From the NCBI GenBank assembly GCA_910585545.1, contig CAJUFN010000005.1, forward strand, positions 62,001-126,000: 64,000 nt of DNA. Direction: 5' to 3'. The notes under the pieces were generated by a model that saw nothing but the letters and a program-made list of their open reading frames with translations, was not told the origin of the DNA and searched no databases. Shown here in pieces: positions 32,843 to 41,419 of this stretch. Source of the stretch: an uncultured Lachnospiraceae bacterium (GTDB taxonomy: Bacteria; Bacillota; Clostridia; Lachnospirales; Lachnospiraceae). The position numbers were made by a program, and so were the translations under genes. Numbering within the stretch: position 1 is the stretch's first letter; the number at the start of each line of letters is the position of its first letter.

Positions 32843-33715
32843 TTATTGTAATGTGTTGCCTATACAAAATACCGCCGCTACTCCCGGTCCGGTATGTGTA
32901 CCAATTACAGTTCCGATATCATTAATAACAATATTACTGATACCGTACTTCTTCTCCACGCGACTCTTCAGATAATTTGCATCTTCCAGACAATCGCCAT
33001 GCGTAATGAAAATCAAATCGTTCTCTGACTCATATCCCTTCATCTGCTCTTCCATCATATCGACAATCTTATTGAGCGCTTTCTTTCTTCCGCGTTCTTT
33101 GCCGATTACTTGCAGTTTTCCTTCATCATCCATATGAATGATAGGTTTAATCTGTACCACCGTTCCAAGAATCGCCGTTGCCTTTGACACGCGCCCGCCT
33201 CTATGGAGATGGTTAAGATCGTCTACCGTAACATTGGCACAGATTTTTGTACGATACTCCTGCACCCACTGCGCAATCTGTTCAATGCCTTTTCCCTCTT
33301 CCTTTTGCTGCAATGCTTTTACAACAAGCATTCCCTGTCCAAGACATGCCCTAAGTGAATCGATGATGATAATCTTCGCTTCCGGATATTTTTCCGCAAG
33401 CTCTTCACCTGCAATCCTCGTACTGTTATAAGTTCCGCTAAGACCGGAAGAAAAAGCGATATGAAGAATGTCTTTCCCTTCTTTTAAAAATGGTTCAAAG
33501 AATTCGGCGGCCTGTTCCGGATTCACCTGTGAAGTCGTCGGCATAGAGCCATTTCTGATTTTATCAAAAAACTCTTTTGAAGAAAGTCCCTTTCTGTCTT
33601 CGTAGGTTTCTCCGTCTAATATATAACTCAAGGGAATATAAGGAATATTCTTATCCTCCAGCATACTTTTCGGCAAATCTACTGTACTGTCTGTCGTGAT
33701 TACAAACTCTCTCAC
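32843..33715 (-). CDS. DegV-family fatty-acid-binding protein
   Basis: Members bind a fatty acid between two domains and feed the FakA/FakB phosphorylation route in relatives; the function here is inferred from family. Visible are TTDSTVDLPKSMLE at the start, MPTTSQVNPEQAAEFF, the IAFSSGLSGTYNS ligand loop and HRGGRVSKATAILG. 290 residues, full length. It precedes the NSS transporter gene on the same strand. Confidence 0.93.
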   Translation of the reverse strand: MREFVITTDSTVDLPKSMLEDKNIPYIPLSYILDGETYEDRKGLSSKEFFDKIRNGSMPTTSQVNPEQAAEFFEPFLKEGKDILHIAFSSGLSGTYNSTRIAGEELAEKYPEAKIIIIDSLRACLGQGMLVVKALQQKEEGKGIEQIAQWVQEYRTKICANVTVDDLNHLHRGGRVSKATAILGTVVQIKPIIHMDDEGKLQVIGKERGRKKALNKIVDMMEEQMKGYESENDLIFITHGDCLEDANYLKSRVEKKYGISNIVINDIGTVIGTHTGPGVAAVFCIGNTLQ

Positions 33716-33790
33716 AAATCTTTCCCCCTTTCACTTGTTCACATATTCTTTTCTATCATATCATCTTTTTCCCGATTGCGCAAAACTTTT

Positions 33791-35146
33791 TTAATTCATC
33801 TTAATGTTCAGATAACTTTTTTCAGACAATGTCTTATTAAACACGACCGCACATACCACGATAATGCAACCCACTGCAAAACCAAACCAGTCAAAAAGAG
33901 CAGTCATAATAAGCAGCAAAAGCCGCATGAACTTAAGTGCATAACCAAGTTCAAAATTCGGCTGAGTATAATTAGCCACCGCCACGAAGGCCATATATAA
34001 CATTACTTCACTATTAAACCACCCAGATTTTACCGAAAACTCTCCCATTACAATACCGGCAATGACACTAAGAGGGGTACTTAGCATACTCGGCGTATTT
34101 AACGCGGCAAGTCTTAATCCATCAATAGCAAGTTCCAGCAAAAAAAGCTGCAGTACAAGCGGAATATTCACGGTATCTCTTACGCTCACAAAGGAAAACA
34201 TCTCCGGAAGCCATTGAGGATTCTGCATGAACAGCAAAAACAACGGCGTCAGAAAGACGGTAAGAAAGGTAATGATTCCCCTTGATATCTTCAGATACAG
34301 CGCTGTAATGGTCGGAAAATAATAATCATTCGCTTCTTCTATCATATCCAGGATTGAGGTTGGCAGAATTAACGCAGACGGCGAGTTGTCCACAAGCACA
34401 ACAACCTTTCCTTCTAAGATACACGCCGATGCCGTATCAGGACGTTCCGTAAATTTATACTTTGGCATCGGATTAAACCACTTTCTCTTAAAAATCCCCT
34501 CCGCCAGTGTCTGCTGATTCATCTTCAATGCATCCACCTGCATACTCTTAATATGCTTTTTCAGATTTGACAGAAGTTTCGGGTCTACCCTATCTTGCAT
34601 GTAACAAAGTACGACATCACTTCTCGATGCAGTTCCCACTTCCAACATCTCCATGATCAGTTTGGGGTCTCTGATTCTCCTTCGCAAAAGCGCCGTATTA
34701 AATACAATCGTCTCCACAAATCCATCCCGGGAACCGCGAAGCGCCTTATCTTTATCCGGTTCTCCTACGCTTCTTGCCGGATATGTCCGACAATCGATCA
34801 CAATACATGCCTCATATCCATCTACAAACAAGCACGTTGCTCCTGATAACACATTACGCAGAATCTGGTCATAGTCTGCAATTACATCTACTTCCACATA
34901 TGGAACCACCTTACTTGCAAATTCCGTAGCATCACCAGGCATCTCTTTTGCTTTTACAGCAAGGAACGATGCAAGAATCTTTCCCATTGCCTCATCTTTC
35001 ATAAAACCATCTACAAAATAAAACGTACAATCCCTGCCCCCTATGATAATATCTCTTTGCACAATGTCAAAACTTTCTTTCACCGGAAGAACCATGGATA
35101 CATACCGTCTATTCTCTTCTATCAATCTGCTTACTCTCTTTGCCAT
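33791..35146 (-). CDS. GerA-family spore germination membrane protein (SpoVAF-like)
   Basis: Spore inner-membrane protein related to the A subunit of germinant receptors and to SpoVAF. The soluble N-terminal part includes GGRDCTFYFVDGFMKDEAM and the DNSPSALILPTS strand. Four or more hydrophobic segments follow (about 275-440). At 451 residues it is near SpoVAF length. The first ATG (35152) abuts GGAGG; the one at 35146 has proper spacing. No gerB/gerC partners are adjacent, which favours SpoVAF over a full receptor. It shows that the host can form spores. Confidence 0.87.
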   Translation of the reverse strand: MAKRVSRLIEENRRYVSMVLPVKESFDIVQRDIIIGGRDCTFYFVDGFMKDEAMGKILASFLAVKAKEMPGDATEFASKVVPYVEVDVIADYDQILRNVLSGATCLFVDGYEACIVIDCRTYPARSVGEPDKDKALRGSRDGFVETIVFNTALLRRRIRDPKLIMEMLEVGTASRSDVVLCYMQDRVDPKLLSNLKKHIKSMQVDALKMNQQTLAEGIFKRKWFNPMPKYKFTERPDTASACILEGKVVVLVDNSPSALILPTSILDMIEEANDYYFPTITALYLKISRGIITFLTVFLTPLFLLFMQNPQWLPEMFSFVSVRDTVNIPLVLQLFLLELAIDGLRLAALNTPSMLSTPLSVIAGIVMGEFSVKSGWFNSEVMLYMAFVAVANYTQPNFELGYALKFMRLLLLIMTALFDWFGFAVGCIIVVCAVVFNKTLSEKSYLNIKMN

Positions 35147-35227
35147 GTACATGCCTCCAACATCTCATTTTGCATATCATATCTGATATATGCTGTTTAT
35201 CATGTACGATTTCACCCAAAACTATGC

Positions 35228-35257
35228 AAAAAAGCATACTATAATAGCATGCTTTTT
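35228..35257 (-). terminator. Terminator after dut
   Basis: AAAAAGCATGCTA pairs with TAGTATGCTTTTT around 3 bases and is T-rich on both strands, between dut and the GerA-family gene. Confidence 0.75.
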
Positions 35258-35274
35258 CCCTTCGACTCAAATAA

Positions 35275-35775
35275 TTATTTTGTAGTACTTCCAAATCCGC
35301 CGTTTCTCTCTTCTGTAACATCATCATCCATTGTGATTCCGTACTCCACAAAAATCCCTTGCATAAATCCTGTTCCGGCTTTGATTTCTACCGTTTTTCC
35401 GTCTTTCGTATCATTCGTAAGCTTCGCGAAAATATGACCTTCATTGTCAGAATAAAAATAATCGCTGTCAATGATTCCAACCGTATTGTTAAGCTGAAGA
35501 CGGTACTTAAAACCAAGTCCGCTTCTCGGATAACATTTCAGCACCCATTCCGGCTCCATCTCTACCCGGATGCCAGTCGCAATCTTCACTATTTCTCCCG
35601 GTAAAATCTTGATATCTTCCGGGGCATAGAAGTCATATCCTGCCGAACCTGCCGTGGCCCTTCTTGGAAGTTTTATATTTTCATAAATCTTTTCAACGAG
35701 ATCTCTTTCTACTCCCTCGTATGCACTTTGAAACTGTTCAAAACTTACTTTATGAAATTTTGCTATTCTTCTCAT
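35275..35775 (-). CDS. dut: dUTP diphosphatase
   Basis: Hydrolyses dUTP to dUMP, keeping uracil out of DNA and supplying thymidylate synthesis. All five trimeric-dUTPase motifs are present: AGSAGYDFYAPED, PRSGLGFKY, NNTVGIIDSDY, GTGFMQGIF and ERNGGFGST. The 166 residues include about 35 extra at the N-terminus compared with the smallest forms. Start supported by GAGGAG. It follows nrdG at a short distance, another nucleotide-pool gene. Confidence 0.95.
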   Translation of the reverse strand: MRRIAKFHKVSFEQFQSAYEGVERDLVEKIYENIKLPRRATAGSAGYDFYAPEDIKILPGEIVKIATGIRVEMEPEWVLKCYPRSGLGFKYRLQLNNTVGIIDSDYFYSDNEGHIFAKLTNDTKDGKTVEIKAGTGFMQGIFVEYGITMDDDVTEERNGGFGSTTK

Positions 35776-35831
35776 CTTTTCTATCTCCTCATGATTGAGC
35801 AGGCGAATACCTGCTATGCTGCCTGAATTCT

Positions 35832-36320
35832 TTATGCATGCAAGACAATCTTTGATGTACGAATTGTTTCCGGAACATCGATCACTCTTTGATTCACACT
35901 GCCTTTCCAGTGCAAATTTGCATCGAACTTCTCTAACTCAAATTCCCCATCCACTAGTATATCAATGTATTTCACAATGTCCAAATGCTGGATTTCCTCC
36001 CACACAGAACCCGTATAAAGCCAAATTGTCTTGCCTGGATATTTCTCTTTCATCTCTTTTGCAAGCTCTGTTATTTCGAAAGTATTATTAATATGTAAAG
36101 GATCCCCGCCGCTGAAAGTGACGCCGCTTATATAGTCTTTCTCCAGCTCTGCAAAAATTTCCATCTTTGCCGCCTCATCAAATAAAATTCCGCTATTTGG
36201 ATCCCATGTGATTGGATTGTGGCATTCCTTGCAGCAATGTGTGCATCCAGACACCCATAATACTACGCGAAGCCCGTCTCCGTTAAGCATATCATCTTTT
36301 GTTATGTTGTGATACCGCAT
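35832..36320 (-). CDS. nrdG: Anaerobic ribonucleotide reductase activase (radical SAM)
   Basis: Generates the glycyl radical on NrdD using SAM and a 4Fe-4S cluster. The cluster motif is SGCTHCCKECHNP (CxxxCxxC), with SAM contacts around VTFSGGDPL. 162 residues, normal. Its ATG overlaps the nrdD stop by one base, so translation is coupled. Confidence 0.96.
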   Translation of the reverse strand: MRYHNITKDDMLNGDGLRVVLWVSGCTHCCKECHNPITWDPNSGILFDEAAKMEIFAELEKDYISGVTFSGGDPLHINNTFEITELAKEMKEKYPGKTIWLYTGSVWEEIQHLDIVKYIDILVDGEFELEKFDANLHWKGSVNQRVIDVPETIRTSKIVLHA

Positions 36321-38440
36321 TACATGCTCTTCCTTTCTGCTATTTCTGCCATTTTCGCATCATTCAGACGCGTATCTCCTTTTACTCTCGAGTAAGAAAG
36401 ATATCCGTTCATACGGTCGATTTTTGTAAGATTTTTACTTCCGCATACCGGACAAACATCCATGGATAACTCCTCATGTCCACAGTCATCGCAATATGCC
36501 AAAGACAGGTTTACGCCTTCATAGAATCCCTTCTCCATCGCACGGCGCACCAGCGATTTTATTGCTTCTATATTATAGTTAATCGGATATTTTACATACT
36601 GGATCTTTCCGCCATTGCAAAGATCCCAGAAACGTTCCTCTAAGTCTTGCTTCACGACCGGTGTGATCTCTTCTGCTACATGACAATGGAAACTGTTGCT
36701 GACATATTCACGGTCAGATACATTCTCAATGATTCCATATTTTTTACGGAACTGTTGAACTTGTACTCCGCAAAGATTCTCAGCCGGCGTTCCGTAAATT
36801 GCATACAAATGCCCGTCCGCTTCTTTGAATTCATTTACCCTCTTATTGATATATTCCATTGTCTTCACAGCAAACTCGCCGTCTTCCACAAGTGATTTTT
36901 TGTTATGCAGCTGCTGCAGCTCATTCAATGCAGTGATTCCAAACGAAGCAGTTGCTGCTTTTAAAAGAGGCTTGATTTTGTCATAAATACCAAGATTACC
37001 TCCATAGAATCCACCTTCACAGTAAGCAAGCGGATTCGTAGATGCTTTCATCTCTCCCAAATATTCGTAAGTACGGATATGGAGCTGGCGGATAAGTTCC
37101 AGATAATAATCAAGTACCTGATAAAAATCTTTACTTTCCTGTTTTGCTTTTGCATAGATCATCGGAAGATGAAGACTGATCGCGCCGATATTAAATCTTC
37201 CCACAAATACCGGCTTATCGTTCTCATCTGCCGGTCTCATACCGCCTTTTTCATACCATGGCGACAAGAATGCCCGACATCCCATCGGACTGATCACTTT
37301 TCCGTATTGCTTATATATACTTGCCACATATCCTTTTCCGGTAAGGCTTAACCAATCCGGATACATTGTCGTTCTGGAACATTCTATACCTGCTTCAAAT
37401 ACATCCTCCAGTTCCTTTCCCGGTCCATGCAGATTCTCATCATACAAGAATACAATCTTCGGAAACAATACCGGTTTTTTATGTCCCGGTTTTCCCTGAC
37501 CTTTTCTTCTTACTTCTAACATCTTAATCGTTGCCAGTTTCCCGTATTTGGATGTATTGATACCTGCTGTCACGGTAATAAACGGGTAATCCCCTCGGCT
37601 GGAAGAAACAGAGTTAAACTTATACTCCCATCCCTGGAATCCTTGTTCCATTTCTTTTTCCAGTTCTTCCCACGCTGTTTTCTGTACCAGTTCTTCTGTA
37701 ATTCCAAGTGTTCTGTACTTTTCAATATATCTTTCATGAGACTTCTTTGCATATGGTTCTAATATATCATCCACGCTTGGCACTGTAAAACCGCCGTACT
37801 GCTGACTTGCCGCGCTAAGTACGATATCTCCGATAACGTCAAATGCCGTATCCAACGTCTTAGGTTCATTATACCAAAGATTCCCCATCTCAAAACCGCC
37901 TGAGAGAACATTTTTCACATCGAAGAGACAGCAATTCATCGTATCTCTTCTTGCCGCCATGTCATGAATATAGATGTACCCATCGCGGATTGCCTGAACT
38001 TCTTCTACTGTCAGAAAGAACTTTTTATAAAGTTCCTTATTCAGCTCATTAAAAATCAAGCTTCGTTTTGTAGACACAAGCGCACTGTCCGTGTTACTAT
38101 TTTCTTTATCACCGATATACATGATCGACTGACTTTTCTTGTACACTTCATCTAACATCTGTACAAAATCCTGCTTATAATTTCTGTAATCGCGATAACT
38201 TTTTGCAACAATTGGATTCACCTTGTCAAGTGCGCCTTCCACGATATTATGCATCTGAGCAATGTGAATCTCTTCCACGCCCATCTCAGTTACTTTTTCT
38301 TCCACAAACTTACATATAAATTTCAACTCTTCATCCGTAAACTTTACAAGCGCCCTATATGCTGATTTATTTACCGCAACAACAACCTTCTGAACATTAA
38401 ATTCTTCTGCTGTTCCATCTTTTTTAATAACCTTTACCAC
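36320..38440 (-). CDS. nrdD: Anaerobic ribonucleoside-triphosphate reductase (class III)
   Basis: Makes dNTPs without oxygen through a glycyl radical. The N-terminal ATP-cone (VIKKDGTAEEFNVQKVVVAVNKSA) is the allosteric site. The barrel follows with ECSRTTMYPDWLSLTG. A four-Cys zinc site (CDDCGHEELSMDVCPVCG) lies near the end, and the glycyl-radical loop is SRVKGDTRLND. 706 residues. Two NrdR-type boxes lie upstream (38470-38515). Confidence 0.97.
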   Translation of the reverse strand: MVKVIKKDGTAEEFNVQKVVVAVNKSAYRALVKFTDEELKFICKFVEEKVTEMGVEEIHIAQMHNIVEGALDKVNPIVAKSYRDYRNYKQDFVQMLDEVYKKSQSIMYIGDKENSNTDSALVSTKRSLIFNELNKELYKKFFLTVEEVQAIRDGYIYIHDMAARRDTMNCCLFDVKNVLSGGFEMGNLWYNEPKTLDTAFDVIGDIVLSAASQQYGGFTVPSVDDILEPYAKKSHERYIEKYRTLGITEELVQKTAWEELEKEMEQGFQGWEYKFNSVSSSRGDYPFITVTAGINTSKYGKLATIKMLEVRRKGQGKPGHKKPVLFPKIVFLYDENLHGPGKELEDVFEAGIECSRTTMYPDWLSLTGKGYVASIYKQYGKVISPMGCRAFLSPWYEKGGMRPADENDKPVFVGRFNIGAISLHLPMIYAKAKQESKDFYQVLDYYLELIRQLHIRTYEYLGEMKASTNPLAYCEGGFYGGNLGIYDKIKPLLKAATASFGITALNELQQLHNKKSLVEDGEFAVKTMEYINKRVNEFKEADGHLYAIYGTPAENLCGVQVQQFRKKYGIIENVSDREYVSNSFHCHVAEEITPVVKQDLEERFWDLCNGGKIQYVKYPINYNIEAIKSLVRRAMEKGFYEGVNLSLAYCDDCGHEELSMDVCPVCGSKNLTKIDRMNGYLSYSRVKGDTRLNDAKMAEIAERKSM

Positions 38441-38469
38441 ACCTTTTCCTCCTTTACATTTCTTCTTTA

Positions 38470-38515
38470 TAACAATATTTAGTGATTTCCCATAACAAAA
38501 TACTATATCTTGTTT
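38470..38515. promoter_or_regulatory. Tandem NrdR boxes upstream of nrdDG
   Basis: TAACAATATTTAGTGA (38470-38485) and ATACTATATCTTGTTT (38500-38515) match the NrdR consensus acaCwAtATaTwGtgt at 12 and 13 of 16 positions, by eye. They lie 30 bases apart, about three helical turns. NrdR would repress the reductase when dATP is high. Confidence 0.72.
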
Positions 38516-38581
38516 GCTCTGAATTAAATACTATCATTATTATTTATTCTGGTCAATCTAAAACTTGATTAAATTGTGCAC

Positions 38582-38612
38582 AAAAATAGACGCCTGGAAA
38601 ACGTCCATTTTT
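38582..38612 (-). terminator. Terminator after metA
   Basis: AAAAATGGACG pairs with CGTCTATTTTT around 9 bases, ending in T on the minus strand, 13 bases after the metA stop. Confidence 0.75.
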
Positions 38613-38624
38613 ATATACTATTAT

Positions 38625-39560
38625 TTACTTGATCACATTGAAATCCGGTGCTCCTTCAAGGTCATACGGAGTAGCCTGGTACACATAATAATTAAGCCAA
38701 TTAGTATAGAGATTATTTGCATGTGCCCTCCATAGTAAAGATGGACGCTTGGTATCATCATCCTGCGGATAATAATTTTTCGGCAGCTCTACGTCATCTC
38801 GTCTGCCTTTATCTCTCATATATTCATTGTGCAAGGTGACACGGTCATATTCCGGATGCCCCATTACGAATATCTGTCTTCCCTCTTTTGCCATCGCAAG
38901 GAAAATGCCTGCTTCTTCGGACTCGGCAAGAATCATCAGTTCTTCTTTTTGTGCAATATCTTCTCTCGATATTGTTGTATGCCTCGAATGCGGCGCATAA
39001 AATTCATCATCGAAGCCTCTGACCAACGGAATCCTTCTATTTTGCACTTTATGCTGAAACAAACCAAACAATTTCTTTGGCAATTCCTTTTTCTGAATAC
39101 CATAATGATAGTAAAGTGCTGCCTGTGCTCCCCAGCAGATATGGAACGTGGATGTTACATTTGTTTTTGTCCATTCCATGATTTCCTTTAATTCTTCCCA
39201 ATAATCTACCTCTTCAAACTTCAAAAGCTCCACCGGCGCCCCGGTAATGATAAAACCGTCAAAACGCTGCTTTTTAATCTCATGAAACGGAACATAAAAT
39301 TTATTCAGATGACTTACAGAAGTATTCTTTGCTTCATGGCTTGATACATTTACGAATACCACATCTACTTGGAGCGGTGTATTCGACAAAGAACGAAGTA
39401 TCTGAAGTTCCGTATCTTCCTTAAGCGGCATCAAATTCAAAAGTCCTATCTTGATCGGACGAATGTCCTGATGCGTCGCACGATGTTCATCCATCACAAA
39501 TATATTTTCTTTTTCCAATATCTCCCTTACCGGAAGATCATTTTGCACTCGAATTGGCAT
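38625..39560 (-). CDS. metA: Homoserine O-acyltransferase, predicted O-acetyl type
   Basis: Activates homoserine for methionine synthesis. 311 residues, with the catalytic Cys142 in HICWGAQAAL and the His/Glu of MGHPEYDR. The acyl-donor pocket reads TGAPVE with Glu at 111. In characterised MetA proteins Gly111 goes with succinyl-CoA and Glu111 with acetyl-CoA, so O-acetylhomoserine is the likely product despite the 'succinyltransferase' family name. It begins 20 bases after the AI-2E-type permease gene. No SAM riboswitch is seen. Confidence 0.94.
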   Translation of the reverse strand: MPIRVQNDLPVREILEKENIFVMDEHRATHQDIRPIKIGLLNLMPLKEDTELQILRSLSNTPLQVDVVFVNVSSHEAKNTSVSHLNKFYVPFHEIKKQRFDGFIITGAPVELLKFEEVDYWEELKEIMEWTKTNVTSTFHICWGAQAALYYHYGIQKKELPKKLFGLFQHKVQNRRIPLVRGFDDEFYAPHSRHTTISREDIAQKEELMILAESEEAGIFLAMAKEGRQIFVMGHPEYDRVTLHNEYMRDKGRRDDVELPKNYYPQDDDTKRPSLLWRAHANNLYTNWLNYYVYQATPYDLEGAPDFNVIK

Positions 39561-39580
39561 AATAACTGTTCCTTTCTTTT

Positions 39581-40912
39581 TTACTTTTCTTCAGAATCTA
39601 TATAAACTCCTTCATCTGTCACATAACTATTCTTGTCGTACTTTTCTGACTGTACAGGAAGCTTTTTATGCTCCAATTTTTGATTTATCCATGTCCTTAC
39701 TATATAGTAGATAACCGCAAATGTCGGAACACCAAGAACCATGCCAACGAATCCAAAGAGTCCTCCTCCAAGTATAATTGAAAAAATAACCCAGAAAGAC
39801 GACAGTCCCGTGGAGTCTCCAAGAATCTTCGGTCCAATAACATTCCCATCCAGCTGCTGCAAAAACAAAATGAACAGAATAAAATAAAGCCCTTTTATCG
39901 GCGAGTCCAACATGATCAGAATCGTACTTGGAATTGCGCCAATATATGGTCCAAAAAACGGAATGACATTCGTCACACCCACAACTACACTCACCAATAC
40001 AACATATGGCATATCAAGAATCGTCATTCCCAAAAAGCAAAGGACTCCGATAATTGCGGAATCAATAATTTTTCCGATAATAAATCCTCCGAAAATCTGA
40101 TTGCTCTTTCTGGCAATATGCAATGTCATATTCGCTCGTTCCGGCTTCATCACCGCATAAATCACTTTCTTCGTCTGCGCTGAAAACTTTTCTCTGCTAA
40201 AAAGTATATAGACAGAAACCATGATTCCAATTAAGATATGGAATACTGCCTGAATCACATTAAACACGCCAATCGTTACACTTGTCATCAGCGCATTTGT
40301 CTGCGGAATCATCTCGCTTCGAAGCCAGGTCTGGAACATAGACATTCCTTCATTAATTACTTTTTGCAAAAAGACTCCTACTGTAGATTTATCAAATACG
40401 ATATCTTCTAAGCGGCTGGATGCCTCGTTAATCTGACTTGGCAGCTTCAAAACCATATCCTTGATACTGTTATAAAGCTCCGGAATAACCATATTGCAAA
40501 GTGCAAGTATAACTAAAAGCGCAAGCATTAAAGATACTGTGATCCCCACACCTCTGGCTATGTTTTTTGCTTTTATATTGTGGTTCATCCGCTCTTCGAT
40601 CAGAGGATACAGGTAATTCTCAACCCTCTTCACCATCGGATTGAGCAGATATGCAATCACAAAACCGTAAATGATCGGTTTTGCCACATCCACGATCGTC
40701 CAGAATATTTTTGCGATCTCTTCCAGACGCAAAATAACAAAATACGAAATCACACATGCCAATGCCACAAGAAACATTGTCATTCCTCTGTTAAAATGCT
40801 GACGCAGCTTCGATGTTCCTTTCGCCCCAAATTGAGGGCGCTTTACATAATATGCTTCCGCACCTATTTTCACTTCTTTATCGCGCTGGATTTCCTCTGT
40901 CTTCTTCTCCAT
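39581..40912 (-). CDS. AI-2E-family membrane transporter
   Basis: Permease-like protein of 443 residues with about eight hydrophobic segments. It has the family blocks PIIYGFVIAYLLNPMVKRVE, GKIIDSAIIGVLCF and GVTNVIPFFGPYIGAIP with GPKILG near the end. Members include autoinducer-2 exporters and Na+/H+ antiporters, so the substrate is open. Cytoplasmic tails at both ends are charged. It lies directly upstream of metA on the same strand. Confidence 0.88.
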   Translation of the reverse strand: MEKKTEEIQRDKEVKIGAEAYYVKRPQFGAKGTSKLRQHFNRGMTMFLVALACVISYFVILRLEEIAKIFWTIVDVAKPIIYGFVIAYLLNPMVKRVENYLYPLIEERMNHNIKAKNIARGVGITVSLMLALLVILALCNMVIPELYNSIKDMVLKLPSQINEASSRLEDIVFDKSTVGVFLQKVINEGMSMFQTWLRSEMIPQTNALMTSVTIGVFNVIQAVFHILIGIMVSVYILFSREKFSAQTKKVIYAVMKPERANMTLHIARKSNQIFGGFIIGKIIDSAIIGVLCFLGMTILDMPYVVLVSVVVGVTNVIPFFGPYIGAIPSTILIMLDSPIKGLYFILFILFLQQLDGNVIGPKILGDSTGLSSFWVIFSIILGGGLFGFVGMVLGVPTFAVIYYIVRTWINQKLEHKKLPVQSEKYDKNSYVTDEGVYIDSEEK

Positions 40913-40983
40913 ATTCTATCTCCAATAGTTTTTCTAACTGCTATTATACAACTATACAAATTCCAACGTCAACCTTATGTATG

Positions 40984-41019
40984 TAAAAAGGATAATATGC
41001 ATTTTGCATACTATCCTTT
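40984..41019 (-). terminator. Terminator after the DUF1540 gene
   Basis: AAAGGATAGTATGCA pairs with TGCATATTATCCTTT (one G-U pair) around AAA, followed by T on the minus strand. Confidence 0.85.
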
Positions 41020-41028
41020 CTGCACATC

Positions 41029-41349
41029 TTATTTATGACTGCATCTAAAGCTTGCACATTCTGTCTCCTGACATTGACAGGCATCGCTTCCTTCTACACT
41101 GATTTTTCCTGCTTCACACCGGCAATCATTATTGTAGACACACTCTTGTGCTTTACAATCAATGCTTGAAAGCGGAGACGCCTCTCCTGTCACATTGCTG
41201 TAAGAATTTCCTTTTCTCTCCTCGAAGCTTCCGCAACAAGTATCCTGTGATTTTTCTGCTGTGTTTCCTTCTACAACAATTTTATCAAGCGCACAGTAGA
41301 ATTGTTTGTTATGTGTACATGTTTGTACGGTACATCTTAATTCTGGCAT
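41029..41349 (-). CDS. DUF1540 cysteine-rich protein
   Basis: A 106-residue protein made of two similar modules of about 45 residues. Each has the pattern CxxxxCxxN...CxxxxIxVEG...CxSF (CTVQTCTHNKQFYCALDKI; CKAQECVYNNDCRCEAGKI). The cysteines suggest a metal-binding site, but no function is established for the family. The start at 41349 follows AAGGAGG; the longer open frame to 41379 has no site. It stands alone with a strong terminator. Confidence 0.9.
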   Translation of the reverse strand: MPELRCTVQTCTHNKQFYCALDKIVVEGNTAEKSQDTCCGSFEERKGNSYSNVTGEASPLSSIDCKAQECVYNNDCRCEAGKISVEGSDACQCQETECASFRCSHK

Positions 41350-41419
41350 ACTGCATTCCTCCTTAATTTTTATAGACAACTACAGTATGCCCAATATTTT
41401 TTCAAATCATTCTTTCAAA

